Source of the DNA: Bacillota bacterium
Lineage (GTDB): Bacteria > Bacillota > UBA5301
Direction of reading: 5' to 3'
Assembly: GCA_017656135.1 (NCBI GenBank)
Contig: JACDOJ010000001.1
Span: 142,299-206,298, forward strand
Length of the DNA stretch: 64,000 nt
Part shown: in pieces, positions 38,377 to 49,049 of the stretch
Layout: every line of letters begins with the position of its first letter
Numbering within the stretch: position 1 is the stretch's first letter
Made by a program: the position numbers and the translations under genes
The notes under the pieces: generated by a model
The model's input: the letters and a program-made list of their open reading frames with translations, nothing else
Told to the model about the DNA's origin: nothing
Databases searched by the model: none

Positions 38377-39789
38377 ATGGCCCAAAAGATAATTAGCCCT
38401 TTGACAAGAGAAAATGTACCCATAGCCATCCAGGTAACGGTAGATAAAGGTGTTATCACCGATGCTAAAATGATGGCCCGCAACATGCGGGGCTTCGAAT
38501 ATATGCTGAAGGGGCTGGCCCCTTCTGATGCTCCTTACTTTACCGAGCGCATCTGCGGTATTTGTTCCACCGCTCACGCTGTTGCCTCCTGCCTGGCTTT
38601 GGAGAACGCCACCTCCCATGACCTAACCAAGAACGGGGTCCTGATCAGAAATATCCTTTTTGTCGGCGATATCCTCCAGAATCACCTGCGCCATTTCTAC
38701 CTTTTGGCGGTACCGGATTACGTAGACCTCCCGGAGAAACCGCCTTGGACACCCCGGAACAGATTTCCGAACTCTCTGCCCAAACCGGTCAACGAGCGCA
38801 TCGTCAAAAACTATTTCCGGGCCTTTGAGGTTTCCCGGGATGCCCACACGTTGACCGCAATTATGGGCGGTAGGGCCCCCCACCAGTGGTCCATGCAGCC
38901 CGGGGGAGCCACCATCCAGCCTACAGCCGAAAGAATAATGCGGGCCAAGGCTGTAGTCGAACGTATCAAGGCCTTTGTCACCCAAGATTACCGGGAAGAT
39001 GTGGAGGCACTGGCAGAGGCCTATCCGGAGTATTTTGAGTACGGGACCCGTCCTCGCAACTACATCGCTTACGGAACACTTCCTAACCCGGATAAACCCC
39101 ATGAATTCCTGCAGCCGCCTCAGGTGGTTCTGGAGGGGAAGGTGGAAGCACTGGAGGTTAAGAACATCACTGAAGATATCCGGTTTTCCTGGTACCGTGG
39201 GAAGAATCAGGTTTCACAGGGCCCATTTTATGCGAAACCGCCGGAGCCGGACCGGTCGAAACAGGAGGCGTACAGCTGGATTAAGGCTGTGCGGTATAAA
39301 GGCAGAGCCTGCGAAGGCGGGCCCATTGTCCGCGCCTACTTGGCCGGAGGTTACCGCCGTACCAATGCCACCTGGGATAGACACCTGGCCAGACAGTGGG
39401 AGGCAGCTAATTACGTGGAAATGGTGTTGAAGTGGATTTCCCAGCTGAAAGAAGATGAACCGGCATACAATCACTGGGAGACCCCAGATTCCGCCAGGGG
39501 GGAAGGGCTGATTGAATCCATGCGCGGACCCCTGGGACACTGGGTAGAGATTGAGGGCGGACGGATCAAAAACTACACTGTTATCACTCCTTCGGTTTGG
39601 AACATGGGACCTAGGGCCGGACCCACTGATTTAGGCACAGTCGAGGAAGCCTTAATAGGCACGCCCATAAAAGATATCGAGAATCCAGTGGAAATAGGCC
39701 GGGTGATTAGGGCCTTTGACCCTTGTTCTGCCTGTGCGGTGCACGTGATTACCCCTACCCGGAAGCTTGAACCCATCAGGGTCGTGTGA
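38377..39789 (+). CDS. hydB: NiFe hydrogenase large subunit
   Basis: This is the catalytic subunit, 470 residues long. The four cysteines that hold the NiFe site are in RICGICSTAH (near residue 60) and DPCSACAVH (near the C-terminus). Fourteen residues follow the terminal histidine, as expected for the peptide removed by a maturation protease; neither that protease nor any hyp gene is in this window. It lacks its own signal peptide and should be co-exported with the Tat-targeted small subunit. ATG 38377 is used. Confidence 0.97.
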   Translation: MAQKIISPLTRENVPIAIQVTVDKGVITDAKMMARNMRGFEYMLKGLAPSDAPYFTERICGICSTAHAVASCLALENATSHDLTKNGVLIRNILFVGDILQNHLRHFYLLAVPDYVDLPEKPPWTPRNRFPNSLPKPVNERIVKNYFRAFEVSRDAHTLTAIMGGRAPHQWSMQPGGATIQPTAERIMRAKAVVERIKAFVTQDYREDVEALAEAYPEYFEYGTRPRNYIAYGTLPNPDKPHEFLQPPQVVLEGKVEALEVKNITEDIRFSWYRGKNQVSQGPFYAKPPEPDRSKQEAYSWIKAVRYKGRACEGGPIVRAYLAGGYRRTNATWDRHLARQWEAANYVEMVLKWISQLKEDEPAYNHWETPDSARGEGLIESMRGPLGHWVEIEGGRIKNYTVITPSVWNMGPRAGPTDLGTVEEALIGTPIKDIENPVEIGRVIRAFDPCSACAVHVITPTRKLEPIRVV

Positions 39790-40403
39790 GGGTTGTTCCG
39801 ATGTTTAGCGAAGATAAATATACCGGCTTCCCTCCAGAGGTGCGGATAACACACAATATCCACATGGTCTCCTTTATTCTCATTGCCCTGACGGGTTTTT
39901 ACATTCACTATCCCATTAATATTCTGGGATTCACAGGGGTTAAGTGGGTCGGTTTTGCCCATACGGTCTCCGCTATCTTCCTGTATGCTTCCTTCGTGTT
40001 CCGGCTGTATTACGCTTTTGCCACCGGGAATTATGTCAACTTTAAGTTCCTACGGGAGGATAGCGCCAAGACTTGGGAGTGGCTGAAGTACTACTTATTT
40101 TTAAGTAAAGAAAAACCTGTCAAGCGGAAATACAACCCCCTGCAGAAACTTACGTATTACATTTTTATCGTGCTCCTTATCTTTCAGGCCTTCACCGGTT
40201 TGGCCCTGCTGGAGACCGCGGCCTTCGGCTGGGTCATGGCACTGTTCGGCGGGAGACAAATGGTCCGGACCATTCAATTTTTTCTGGCGGTAGCTCTCTC
40301 CAGTATCGTCGCCGTCCATCTTTACCTGGTATTTACCGCTGCGGATCAGCGCCAACGGCAGACTATGTTTGCCTTGGGCCGGATCAGGGAACGAGAGCAG
40401 TAG
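39786..40403 (+). CDS. hydC: Hydrogenase cytochrome b subunit
   Basis: This dihaem membrane subunit of 205 residues has four helices and passes electrons from the hydrogenase to the quinone pool. Candidate haem histidines are in RITHNIHMVSF, GFAHTVSAIF and IVAVHLYLVF. GTG 39786 overlaps the large-subunit stop as GTGA; ATG 39801 is an alternative with AGGG upstream. With hydA and hydB it completes an H2:quinone oxidoreductase facing the outside of the membrane. Confidence 0.92.
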   Translation: MRVVPMFSEDKYTGFPPEVRITHNIHMVSFILIALTGFYIHYPINILGFTGVKWVGFAHTVSAIFLYASFVFRLYYAFATGNYVNFKFLREDSAKTWEWLKYYLFLSKEKPVKRKYNPLQKLTYYIFIVLLIFQAFTGLALLETAAFGWVMALFGGRQMVRTIQFFLAVALSSIVAVHLYLVFTAADQRQRQTMFALGRIREREQ

Positions 40404-40476
40404 TGTGGGAACTAATGCGTTTCCTCTTGGACCAGTTTATGGTATAATACGGTGGTAGTCTGGAGGGAGTCAGAAG

Positions 40477-41559
40477 ATGAAAATCGGAATCATCGGCCTG
40501 CCGACCGTAGGCAAGACCACACTCTTCAATCTCATGACCGGTAAATCCGCTGAAACAGGCACTTTCTACGGGGAAGACCGTGAGGTCAACCAGGGCAAGG
40601 CCCCTGTCCCTGATAAGCGCATCGACAAACTTAGCGAACTGTACCAGCCTAAAAGGACTACCTACGCACAGGTGGAGTTTTTAGATATTCCCGGTTTGAA
40701 CCCGAACGCCGGTAAAGAGGCCAACCGTAAGTTCCTTAGGCATGTCCAGGATGCTGACGCCCTGGTTCACGTGGTCCGTGCCTTCTCTGATCCCAGCATC
40801 CCGGCGATAAATCAGGACATCGATCCGGTGCGGGATCTGGAGCAGATCCACACCGAGCTTCTCTTGGCCGACCTGACTCTGGTGGAAACCCGCCTGGAGC
40901 GGATCAAAAACAATAAGAAGCCCCGGCCGGAAGAGACCATTGAGAAGGCGGTCTTAGAAAAATACCGAGCGGCTCTGGAAAAAGAGCTTCCTCTGGCTAC
41001 AGTGGAGCTAAGCGACGAGGAAAGAGAGGCCGTCTACTCCCTCGCCTTCTTGACCGACAAACCTACAGTCATTGTGGTCAACGGCGGTGATGACGCTCCG
41101 GCTACTGGTGAGTTTCCCCAAAAAGACCGGCTCATGGAGTACGCCAAGGCCCACGGCTCTCCGGTGGTTGTGGTGTCCGCTAAAATCGAGGCGGAGATCA
41201 ACGCCATGGATCCGGAGGACCGGGAGGTCTTCATGGAAGAGATGGGTATTGCCGAATCCGGCCTGGTCAAAGTAACTCAGGCGGCTTTTAAGAGTTTAGG
41301 ACTTATTTCCTTCTTCACTGTAGGGAAAGATGAGGTCAGAGCCTGGCCCATCAAAAAAGGTCTTAACGCCCGCAAAGGCGCCGGCAAGATTCACTCTGAC
41401 ATCGAACGGGGTTTCATCCGGGCCGAGGTGGTCAGCTACTCTGATTTTATCCAGGCAGGGAGCTGGGAGGAGGCGCAAAAACAGGGTCGGATCCGTTTGG
41501 AACCAGCGGAGTACCTCCTCCAAGACGGAGATATTGTCAATTTCCGGTTCAATGTGTAA
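40477..41559 (+). CDS. ychF: Ribosome-binding ATPase YchF (Obg family)
   Basis: This conserved P-loop protein of 360 residues binds ATP and ribosomes. The G1 loop is GLPTVGKTT and G3 is FLDIPGL. A coiled coil follows, then the C-terminal TGS domain ([17 protein letters not shown], ending DIVNFRFNV). The G4 position reads VNGGDD rather than NKxD, in line with ATP preference. TATAAT at 40443-40448 with a weak -35 lies upstream. pdxST follows. Confidence 0.96.
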   Translation: MKIGIIGLPTVGKTTLFNLMTGKSAETGTFYGEDREVNQGKAPVPDKRIDKLSELYQPKRTTYAQVEFLDIPGLNPNAGKEANRKFLRHVQDADALVHVVRAFSDPSIPAINQDIDPVRDLEQIHTELLLADLTLVETRLERIKNNKKPRPEETIEKAVLEKYRAALEKELPLATVELSDEEREAVYSLAFLTDKPTVIVVNGGDDAPATGEFPQKDRLMEYAKAHGSPVVVVSAKIEAEINAMDPEDREVFMEEMGIAESGLVKVTQAAFKSLGLISFFTVGKDEVRAWPIKKGLNARKGAGKIHSDIERGFIRAEVVSYSDFIQAGSWEEAQKQGRIRLEPAEYLLQDGDIVNFRFNV

Positions 41560-41642
41560 CTTTGGGCTCCAGCGGCAGGATTTTGCGGTGTCAAGTTGAA
41601 CACCTATTAAACACTTTTTTTGGAAATGGAGGAGAGCTTTCA

Positions 41643-42530
41643 ATGACAGAAGAGAAAGCTACTTGGAGAAATAAAGTGGGCTTGGCACAGATGCTCAAAG
41701 GTGGGGTCATCATGGATGTCACCACAGCTGAGCAGGCTAAAATCGCAGAGGAGGCCGGAGCCGTGGCGGTCATGGCCTTGGAGCGGGTTCCCGCCGACAT
41801 CAGGGCTGCCGGTGGCGTGGCCAGGATGGCTGATCCCAAGGTGATTGAGGAGATCATGAACGCCGTCAGCATTCCGGTGATGGCCAAGGCCCGGATCGGC
41901 CACTTTGTAGAAGCGCAGATCCTGGAGAGCCTGGGCGTTGACTATATCGATGAGAGTGAGGTTCTTACCCCCGCTGATGAGGACTTCCACATCGATAAAC
42001 ATAGGTTCAAGGTTCCTTTCGTCTGTGGCGCTCGGAACCTCGGTGAGGCGCTGCGGCGCATCGGTGAAGGCGCTGCCATGATCAGGACCAAAGGGGAGGC
42101 CGGCACCGGCGACGTGGTGGAAGCCGTTCGCCACATGCGCCGGGTCAATGCGGATATCCGCCGGGTCCTGGATGCACCTGAAGAGGAGCTTATGACCATC
42201 GCCAAAGAGATGGGCGCACCTTATGAGCTGATCAAAGCGGTGCGGGAAGCGGGGAGACTGCCGGTAGTGAACTTTGCCGCCGGCGGAATCGCCACTCCCG
42301 CCGATGCCGCGTTGATGATGCAGCTGGGGGCCGACGGTGTTTTTGTGGGATCAGGCATCTTCAAGTCCTCAAATCCTGCTGAACGAGCCAAAGCCATAGT
42401 CGAGGCCACTACCCACTACGATGATCCTGAGATCCTGGCCAAGGTTTCCAGAGGAATCGGTGAAGCTATGCGGGGTATTTACGCCGGTTCTCTGAAGGAA
42501 GAAGAACGGATCCAGAGCCGGGGTTGGTAG
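41643..42530 (+). CDS. pdxS: Pyridoxal 5'-phosphate synthase subunit PdxS
   Basis: This TIM-barrel synthase condenses ribose 5-phosphate, glyceraldehyde 3-phosphate and ammonia to PLP. The 295 residues show [43 protein letters not shown] and [19 protein letters not shown]. The catalytic lysines are in MAKARIGH and RTKGE. ATG 41643 follows GGAGGAG. PdxT begins 17 bases after the stop and supplies the ammonia. Confidence 0.98.
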   Translation: MTEEKATWRNKVGLAQMLKGGVIMDVTTAEQAKIAEEAGAVAVMALERVPADIRAAGGVARMADPKVIEEIMNAVSIPVMAKARIGHFVEAQILESLGVDYIDESEVLTPADEDFHIDKHRFKVPFVCGARNLGEALRRIGEGAAMIRTKGEAGTGDVVEAVRHMRRVNADIRRVLDAPEEELMTIAKEMGAPYELIKAVREAGRLPVVNFAAGGIATPADAALMMQLGADGVFVGSGIFKSSNPAERAKAIVEATTHYDDPEILAKVSRGIGEAMRGIYAGSLKEEERIQSRGW

Positions 42531-42547
42531 AGGAGAGCAAGTCAAGA

Positions 42548-43120
42548 ATGCGAATCGGAGTATTAGCTTTACAAGGAGCTGTTTCAGAACACCTTGCTGT
42601 ACTGGAGAAACTAGGCGTTGACGCGGTCAGGGTTAAGAAACCGGAGCATTTGGAGGGCCTTTCTGGTTTGATTATCCCCGGTGGGGAAAGCACCACTTTA
42701 GGGAAGCTGATGACCAAATATGAGCTTTTCTCCCCGGTGCGGGAAAGGGTTCAACAGGGCAAACTGGCCCTCTTTGGTACCTGTGCCGGTATGATCATGG
42801 CAGCCAGGGAAATTGTCGGCTATGACCAACCTCGTTTGGGGGTTATAGACATCACCGTCAGGCGGAATGCCTACGGGCGACAGGTGGATAGCTTTGAAAC
42901 CGATCTTGAGATCCCGGTTCTCGGGCCGGAGCCCTTCCGGGCGGTTTTCATCCGGGCCCCCTACATCGAAAAGGTTGGAACTGGGGTCGAGGTTTTGGCC
43001 AGCCACGACGGTCACCCGGTCATGGCCCAGTCCGGGAATGTCTTAGTGGCGTCTTTCCACCCGGAGCTTACTGAAGATTACCGGCTTCACCGGTACTTTG
43101 TTCAGCAGGTAGTGAAATAA
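42548..43120 (+). CDS. pdxT: Pyridoxal 5'-phosphate synthase glutaminase PdxT
   Basis: This class I glutaminase of 190 residues makes ammonia for PdxS. The triad is the Cys in LFGTCAGMI plus the His and Glu in SFHPELTED. IIPGGESTTLGKL is the conserved substrate loop. ATG 42548 is chosen after AGAGGAGAG. A hairpin terminator follows. Confidence 0.97.
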   Translation: MRIGVLALQGAVSEHLAVLEKLGVDAVRVKKPEHLEGLSGLIIPGGESTTLGKLMTKYELFSPVRERVQQGKLALFGTCAGMIMAAREIVGYDQPRLGVIDITVRRNAYGRQVDSFETDLEIPVLGPEPFRAVFIRAPYIEKVGTGVEVLASHDGHPVMAQSGNVLVASFHPELTEDYRLHRYFVQQVVK

Positions 43121-43130
43121 CAGCCGACTC

Positions 43131-43160
43131 TCGCCCCGTGTCCCGGGGCGATTTGTGTTT
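43131..43160 (+). terminator. Hairpin terminator after pdxT
   Basis: TCGCCCCG (43131-43138) pairs perfectly with CGGGGCGA (43144-43151), followed by the T-rich TTTGTGTTT. Confidence 0.7.
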
Positions 43161-43192
43161 AGTGGAGAAATAAGTGGAGGAGGTCCAGGAGA

Positions 43193-44452
43193 GTGGAAAC
43201 CAAGGAGTTTAATGATTTTTTGGATGAAGTGGTCCGGGGGGTAGACCCGGAGATAGCAGATGCAATTAGGCTAGAGGAGGATCGCCAGGCTGAAAAGCTT
43301 GAGCTAATTGCCTCTGAAAACTTCACCAGTAGGGCTGTCCGGGCGGCTCAGGCCTCGGTGCTCACCAACAAGTACGCCGAGGGCTACCCGGGCAAGCGCT
43401 ACTATGGCGGCTGCGAGTACGTGGATATCGTTGAGAACCTAGCCCGAGACCGGGTCAAGGAGCTTTTCGGCGCCGAACACGCCAATGTGCAGCCTCATTC
43501 CGGTTCCCAGGCCAACATGGGCGTTTACACCGCTGTGCTCAAACCCGGGGATACAATCATGGGCATGGACCTTTCCCACGGCGGGCACCTGACCCACGGA
43601 AGCCCGGTGAACTTTTCAGGCCTCAGTTACCGGGTGGTTTCCTATGGGGTGGATAAGGAGACAGAGCGGATTGACTTCGACCAGGTTAGGGAGTTGGCCT
43701 TGAAGTACCGGCCGAAACTGATTGTGGCCGGAGCCAGCGCCTATCCCAGAGTCATTGACTTTGCCCGGTTCCGGGAGATCGCCGATGAGGTCGGGGCTTA
43801 CTTGATGGTGGATATGGCCCACATCGCCGGCTTGGTGGCGGCGGGCCTTCACCCTAACCCGGTCCCCCATGCTCAGTTTGTGACCTCAACGACCCACAAG
43901 ACCCTGCGGGGGCCCAGAGGAGGAATTATCCTGACCACCAAAGAGTTCGCCAAAGCCATAGACAAGGCCATCTTTCCTGGGATTCAGGGGGGGCCGTTGA
44001 TGCACGTGATTGCAGCCAAGGCGGTTGCATTTCGCGAGGCGTTAAGCAAGGATTTTCGGGAATATCAGCAGAAGATAGTAAAAAATGCCAAAGCTTTGGC
44101 GGAGGCTTTGTTGGCCCGGGGCTTCCGTCTGGTTTCCGGTGGAACTGATAACCACCTGATCCTCATCGACCTTACTTCCAGGGATATCACCGGAAAAGAG
44201 GCCGAAGAGGTGCTGGATTCCATAGGGATCACCGTCAATAAGAATACGATTCCCTTTGAGACCAGGAGCCCCTTTGTGACTAGCGGCATCAGGGTCGGGA
44301 CTCCGGCGGTCACCACTCGGGGTTTAGGGCCGGAGGAGATGAGCCGGATTGCCGATATCATGGATAAAGTGCTAGTCAAAGAACCTGGCGAAGAGCTGCT
44401 TACCTGGGCTAAAGAAGAAGTGGATGATTTGTGCAGGTTGTTTCGGTACTGA
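43193..44452 (+). CDS. glyA: Serine hydroxymethyltransferase
   Basis: This PLP enzyme interconverts serine and glycine with tetrahydrofolate. The 419 residues contain [24 protein letters not shown], the PLP-lysine motif [15 protein letters not shown] and [15 protein letters not shown] 43193 follows a GGAGGAGG-rich region. It sits just after the PLP synthase genes, a functionally sensible neighbour. Confidence 0.98.
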   Translation: METKEFNDFLDEVVRGVDPEIADAIRLEEDRQAEKLELIASENFTSRAVRAAQASVLTNKYAEGYPGKRYYGGCEYVDIVENLARDRVKELFGAEHANVQPHSGSQANMGVYTAVLKPGDTIMGMDLSHGGHLTHGSPVNFSGLSYRVVSYGVDKETERIDFDQVRELALKYRPKLIVAGASAYPRVIDFARFREIADEVGAYLMVDMAHIAGLVAAGLHPNPVPHAQFVTSTTHKTLRGPRGGIILTTKEFAKAIDKAIFPGIQGGPLMHVIAAKAVAFREALSKDFREYQQKIVKNAKALAEALLARGFRLVSGGTDNHLILIDLTSRDITGKEAEEVLDSIGITVNKNTIPFETRSPFVTSGIRVGTPAVTTRGLGPEEMSRIADIMDKVLVKEPGEELLTWAKEEVDDLCRLFRY

Positions 44453-44483
44453 GCAAACTAATATCTAGATAGGAGGTATCGTC

Positions 44484-45065
44484 ATGGCTGAATATCTGGA
44501 GATCCGCTGGCACGGTCGGGGCGGTCAGGGTGCCAAAACCGCGGCTCTGCTTTTAGGCGAATCTGCAGCTGCTGCCGGCAAGTACATTCAGGCTTTCCCT
44601 GAGTACGGGCCGGAGCGCATGGGCGCCCCTGTGGTCGCTTTCAACCGGATAAGTGATGAACCCATTACTGTCCACTGCCACGTGAAAGAGCCAAAGTACG
44701 TTGTGGTCTTAGACCCCACCTTTGTGGGCTCGGTAGACTTTACTGACGGGGTGCCCGAAGACGGAGCGATTATCATCAATACGGACAGGAGCCCCGAGGA
44801 GATGCGAAAAAGGCTGGGGCTTGAAGAAAGCAGCATCAAAGTCTACACCGTCAATGCCACGAGAATTGCCCAGGAAACCATCGGCCGGGCCATTCCTAAC
44901 ACCCCGATGATGGGAGCTTTGGTAGGGGCCACCGGCCTTTTGGAGATCGAGGCTTTGTTGGAAGACACCCGGCGGAAGTTGGAGAAGAAGTTCCGGAACA
45001 AGCCGGAAGTGATTGACGGAAACATCCAGGCTATCCAGCGGGCTTACGAGGAGGTGCAGGGTTAA
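44484..45065 (+). CDS. porC: Pyruvate:ferredoxin oxidoreductase, gamma subunit
   Basis: This is the gamma subunit of the four-part 2-oxoacid:ferredoxin oxidoreductase. The 193 residues open IRWHGRGGQGAKTAALLLG, the family signature. YGPERMGAPVVAFNRIS follows. ATG 44484 follows AGGAGG. The delta gene start overlaps its stop by one base. The gamma-delta-alpha-beta order is typical of pyruvate or 2-ketoisovalerate enzymes of anaerobes. Confidence 0.95.
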   Translation: MAEYLEIRWHGRGGQGAKTAALLLGESAAAAGKYIQAFPEYGPERMGAPVVAFNRISDEPITVHCHVKEPKYVVVLDPTFVGSVDFTDGVPEDGAIIINTDRSPEEMRKRLGLEESSIKVYTVNATRIAQETIGRAIPNTPMMGALVGATGLLEIEALLEDTRRKLEKKFRNKPEVIDGNIQAIQRAYEEVQG

Positions 45066-45430
45066 TGAATAAGGAAGCCAAGGCAACTGCGGCCAAAGCA
45101 GCTCACGCTAAAGCACTCCCGGGTTGGAAAGACCTGCCCAGGGCCGGGATAATCCTGGAACCCGGCAACGCTCTTCAGTTTCAGACCGGGGACTGGCGGG
45201 TAGTCCGGCCGGTGTGGATTGAGACCAACTGCATTCAGTGCATGCTCTGCTGGACCTACTGCCCAGACAACGCCGTCCGGGTGGAAAACGGAAAGGTTAC
45301 CGGCTTTGACCTGGCCCACTGCAAGGGCTGCGGCATCTGTGCCAATGAGTGCCCTGGGAAGATCGATCGGGAAACCAAGGAGAGACACAAAGCCATCGAA
45401 ATGGTTCCAGAAAGCAAATTCCGGGATTAA
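45065..45430 (+). CDS. porD: Pyruvate:ferredoxin oxidoreductase, delta (ferredoxin-like) subunit
   Basis: This 121-residue subunit carries two [4Fe-4S] clusters: CIQCMLCWTYCPD and CKGCGICANECPG. They wire the thiamine site to external ferredoxin. An N-terminal stretch of about 55 residues rich in alanine and lysine precedes them. It starts at ATG 45065 within TAATG. Confidence 0.95.
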   Translation: MNKEAKATAAKAAHAKALPGWKDLPRAGIILEPGNALQFQTGDWRVVRPVWIETNCIQCMLCWTYCPDNAVRVENGKVTGFDLAHCKGCGICANECPGKIDRETKERHKAIEMVPESKFRD

Positions 45431-45453
45431 GAGCAGGAAAGGAGGAACTAGGT

Positions 45454-46635
45454 GTGAAAAAAACCGTTGCCTACACCGGTAATGAGGCAGTAGCCCATGG
45501 GATGAAACAGCTCAACCCCGATGTTGTAGCTGCCTATCCCATTACTCCGCAGACTGAAATCGTACAGATCTTCTCTACCTTTGTCGCGGATGGGCTTGTC
45601 GATACTGAGTTTATCACCGTAGAAAGTGAACACAGCGCTATGAGCGCCACCATTGGTGCGGCCGCTGCCGGGGCCAGAGCGATGACGGCCACCTCCAGTG
45701 CCGGTTTGGCCTTCATGCACGAAGTGGTGTACGTAGCCGCTTCTATGCGCCTACCGATTGTGATGCCCGTGGTGAACCGGGCTTTGAGCGCACCAATCAA
45801 TATTCACTGTGACCATTCTGACACCATGGGTGAGCGGGATTCCGGCTGGATTCAGCTGTATGCTGAGAACGCTCAGGAAGCTTACGACAACCTGCTCCAG
45901 GCAGTTAGAATCGCCGAGCACCCAGATGTGCTACTCCCGGTAATGGTCTGCATGGACGGTTTCATCATCAGCCACGCTCTGGAGAACGTGGAACTGAATG
46001 ATGACGCTTTCGTCAAAGATTTCGTCGGCCAATACAAGCCCGACCATTACCTCTTGGATGCCGAGAATCCGCTGACCATGGGCCCCTTGGACCTCTTCGA
46101 CTTCTACTTTGAACATAAGAGGGCCCAGGCCGAAGCCATGCGGAACGCCAAGAACGTCATCCTCCAAGTGGGTAAGGAGTACGGGGAGAAGACCGGGCGC
46201 AGCTACGGGTTCTACGAAAAGTACCAACTGGATGACGCGGAAGTGGCTATTGTGGTTATGGGCTCCACAGCCGGAACCGTCAAAGCTGTCGTCGATGACC
46301 TGCGCCGACAGGGCCAGAAGGTCGGCCTTTTGAAATTACGGACCTTCCGTCCGTTCCCCAACGAGGAACTCGCTAAGGAGCTGCAGCACCTGAAAGCGGT
46401 AGCGGTCATGGATAGGGCCGACAGCTTCAATGGTTTCGGAGCTCCTATCTTCGTCCAGACCCGAGCGGCCTTGTACGACCTGGCTCAAAGACCTAAGATC
46501 GTCAACTACATCTACGGTTTAGGCGGCCGGGATTGCGACTTGAGCCAGATCGGCCAGGTCTACTCCGACCTGCAGCAGTTGGCCCAGGGGGACGGAACCG
46601 GAGAAATTGTCCGGTACCTGGGCGTCAGGGAATAA
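45454..46635 (+). CDS. porA: Pyruvate:ferredoxin oxidoreductase, alpha subunit
   Basis: This 393-residue subunit holds the pyrimidine-binding and transketolase-C-like domains. VVAAYPITPQTEI and ESEHSAMSATIGAAAAGAR are the family signatures. TATSSAGLAFMHEV and the substrate-side ALSAPINIHCDHSD follow. GTG 45454 lies 7-8 bases after GGAGG; a longer frame would overlap porD. Confidence 0.95.
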   Translation: MKKTVAYTGNEAVAHGMKQLNPDVVAAYPITPQTEIVQIFSTFVADGLVDTEFITVESEHSAMSATIGAAAAGARAMTATSSAGLAFMHEVVYVAASMRLPIVMPVVNRALSAPINIHCDHSDTMGERDSGWIQLYAENAQEAYDNLLQAVRIAEHPDVLLPVMVCMDGFIISHALENVELNDDAFVKDFVGQYKPDHYLLDAENPLTMGPLDLFDFYFEHKRAQAEAMRNAKNVILQVGKEYGEKTGRSYGFYEKYQLDDAEVAIVVMGSTAGTVKAVVDDLRRQGQKVGLLKLRTFRPFPNEELAKELQHLKAVAVMDRADSFNGFGAPIFVQTRAALYDLAQRPKIVNYIYGLGGRDCDLSQIGQVYSDLQQLAQGDGTGEIVRYLGVRE

Positions 46636-46671
46636 GCTAGCAAGAATACAACCTTGGGGGAGGGAAATACA

Positions 46672-47610
46672 TTGGCTACTTTACGCGAACTGGCCCAAAG
46701 GCCGGAACGGTTTACCGGCGGGCACCGGGCCTGTGCCGGGTGTGCCGCTCCCATCGTGGTGCGCCAGGTGATGGCCGCTTTGGATCCAGAGGTCCCGGTG
46801 GTCACCGCCAACGCCACCGGTTGTCTTGAAGTCACTACCACCATCTACCCGTTCACGGCTTGGAAGGGCAGCTATATTCACAGTGCTTTCGAGAACGCCG
46901 CCGCTACTATCAGTGGTGTGGAGACCGCTTACAAGTCCTTGAAGAAGCAGGGGAAAATCCCTGACAAACCCATGAAATTCGTTGCCTTCGGAGGTGACGG
47001 GGGAACCTACGATATCGGTTTGCAATCCCTCTCCGGCGCCATGGAGCGGGGCCATGATATAGTCTACATCTGCTACGATAATAACGCCTACGCCAACACC
47101 GGCATTCAGCGGTCCAGCGCTACCCCGAAGGGAGCCAGCACCACCACCTCACCGGCGGGCAGGGTGATTCCTGGTAAGCCGCAGCACCGGAAGGACCTGA
47201 CAGCCATCATGGCCGCCCACAATATCCCGTACGTGGCTCAGGCCAGTGTCAGCCACCATACCGACTTGATGAAGAAGGTGGAAAAGGCCTTTAACACTAC
47301 CGGTCCCGCTTTCATTAACGTGCTCAGCCCCTGCCGTCTGACGTGGGGCACTCCGCCGGAGGAAACTATCGACATAGCCCGGCAGGCCGTGAATTCCTGT
47401 TTCTGGCCGCTCTATGAGGTGGAGGACGGCCAGTGGAAACTGACCTACCGGCCCAAGGAAAAAACCTCCTACATCGACTGGTTGAAACGCCAGACCAGGT
47501 TCAGACACCTCTTCAAACCCGAGCCGAAACAAGAAGTTCTGGAGGAGCTTCAGGCCGAAGTCGACAGACGTTGGAAGAGGCTCTTGCAACTCTGCGGGGA
47601 AGAAGAGTAG
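46672..47610 (+). CDS. porB: Pyruvate:ferredoxin oxidoreductase, beta subunit
   Basis: This 312-residue thiamine-diphosphate subunit also binds a [4Fe-4S] cluster. The cluster cysteines are in CAGCAAP near the N-terminus and further on in ATGCLEV and SPCRL. The cofactor site is GGDGGTYDIGLQSL followed about 30 residues later by YDNNAYANTG. TTG 46672 is chosen because GGGGGAGGG is 7 bases upstream and gives the family length. With porCDA it oxidises pyruvate to acetyl-CoA and reduces ferredoxin, or runs in reverse. Confidence 0.96.
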   Translation: MATLRELAQRPERFTGGHRACAGCAAPIVVRQVMAALDPEVPVVTANATGCLEVTTTIYPFTAWKGSYIHSAFENAAATISGVETAYKSLKKQGKIPDKPMKFVAFGGDGGTYDIGLQSLSGAMERGHDIVYICYDNNAYANTGIQRSSATPKGASTTTSPAGRVIPGKPQHRKDLTAIMAAHNIPYVAQASVSHHTDLMKKVEKAFNTTGPAFINVLSPCRLTWGTPPEETIDIARQAVNSCFWPLYEVEDGQWKLTYRPKEKTSYIDWLKRQTRFRHLFKPEPKQEVLEELQAEVDRRWKRLLQLCGEEE

Positions 47611-47639
47611 ACCTTACTGTGGGGAAATGGTGAGAAATG

Positions 47640-47682
47640 GGCTACCCTATGAAGGTATTTGCCGGAGGGTAGCCAAAATTTT
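47640..47682 (+). terminator. Intrinsic terminator of the por operon
   Basis: GGCTACCCT (47640-47648) pairs perfectly with AGGGTAGCC (47666-47674), followed by AAAATTTTT. Confidence 0.8.
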
Positions 47683-47727
47683 TAGCATATTGGGAAATAC
47701 TAGTGAGAGCAAAGGAGCTGAGGGCTG

Positions 47728-49026
47728 ATGCTGGATTTAAAATTCGTTCGCAGCAATCCCGAAGCAGTCAGGGAAGGAATGCGCAAAAAGAGGGTAGAGG
47801 TCCCTCTGGACGAGCTTTTGGAGCTGGACGAAAAGCGCCGCAGCGAGCTCTTTGAGGTAGAGCAGCTTAAAAACGAGCGCAACCAAAACTCCAAGGAAGT
47901 GGCTGAGCGCAAGAAGGCCGGTCTTGATGCCAGCGATTTGATTGAACGGACCCGCCAGATTTCCAAGGAGATTAAGGAGCGGGATGAAGAGATCGCCCGG
48001 CTGGATCAGCGCATCCAAGAGATTCTGCTGGCCATCCCTAATATTCCTGACGCCAGTGTGCCAGAGGGCGATGATGACCAGGATAACGTGGAAGTCAGCA
48101 AGTGGGGCGAACCTACCCAATTCGATTTTGAGCCCTTGGCCCACTGGGATTTAGGGGTCAATTTAGACATCTTAGATTTCGAACGGGCGGTGAAGATCTC
48201 CAAGTCCCGGTTTGTGGTGGATAAGGGGTTAGGTGCCCGCTTGGAACGGGCCCTGATCAATTTCATGCTGGATTTGCACACCTCTGAACACGGGTACACG
48301 GAGGTTTTTCCGCCGGTTTTGGTCAATGGAGATTCCATGACCGGCACCGGGCAGCTGCCTAAGTTTGCTGAGGACATGTTCAAGTGCGAAGGTTATGACC
48401 TCTACCTGGCACCGACTGCGGAGGTTCCGGTAACCAACTTGCACCGGGACGAGATTCTTGATCCTGATCAGCTGCCGATATATTACTGTGCCTACACACC
48501 CTGTTTCCGGGCTGAGGCCGGTGCAGCCGGCCGGGACACCAGAGGCCTAATCAGGGTGCACCAGTTCAACAAAGTGGAGCTGGTTAAGTTTGTCCGACCG
48601 GAGACCTCCTTTGACGAGCTGGAGAAGCTAGTGGCCGATGCCGAGAAGGTGTTACAGCTCTTAGAGCTCCCTTACCGGAAAGTCCTGATCTGCACCGGAG
48701 ACATGGGTTTCTCCAATGCCAAACAGTACGACTTAGAAGTGTGGATGCCCAGCTACGGCAGGTATGTGGAGATCTCCAGCTGCTCCAATTTTACTGATTA
48801 CCAGGCCAGGCGGGCTAACATCCGGTTCCGGCCTGAACCCGGGGCCAAGCCTGAGTTCGTTCATACCTTGAACGGTTCCGGATTGGCAGTGGGTCGGACG
48901 GCTGCCGCTGTAATCGAAAACTACCAGCAGGCCGATGGGACCATTCGGGTTCCGAAAGTGCTACAAAAATACATGGGCACAGATGTGATAAAGCTCGATA
49001 GACAAGGACAGCTGATAGGGATATAA
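47728..49026 (+). CDS. serS: Seryl-tRNA synthetase
   Basis: This class II synthetase of 432 residues has the long N-terminal coiled-coil arm (about residues 25-105) that grips the variable arm of tRNA-Ser. Motif 2 is [18 protein letters not shown] and motif 3 is [20 protein letters not shown] 47728 is used. Two tRNA-Ser genes lie less than 2 kb downstream. No T-box is seen. Confidence 0.97.
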   Translation: MLDLKFVRSNPEAVREGMRKKRVEVPLDELLELDEKRRSELFEVEQLKNERNQNSKEVAERKKAGLDASDLIERTRQISKEIKERDEEIARLDQRIQEILLAIPNIPDASVPEGDDDQDNVEVSKWGEPTQFDFEPLAHWDLGVNLDILDFERAVKISKSRFVVDKGLGARLERALINFMLDLHTSEHGYTEVFPPVLVNGDSMTGTGQLPKFAEDMFKCEGYDLYLAPTAEVPVTNLHRDEILDPDQLPIYYCAYTPCFRAEAGAAGRDTRGLIRVHQFNKVELVKFVRPETSFDELEKLVADAEKVLQLLELPYRKVLICTGDMGFSNAKQYDLEVWMPSYGRYVEISSCSNFTDYQARRANIRFRPEPGAKPEFVHTLNGSGLAVGRTAAAVIENYQQADGTIRVPKVLQKYMGTDVIKLDRQGQLIGI

Positions 49027-49049
49027 TAGAGGCAGATTTATTCAAAGGT

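Noticed and set aside
47611..47727. T-box before serS (and before argS or lysS)
   Set aside because: No T-box consensus or specifier stem is visible; only terminators and promoters are seen.
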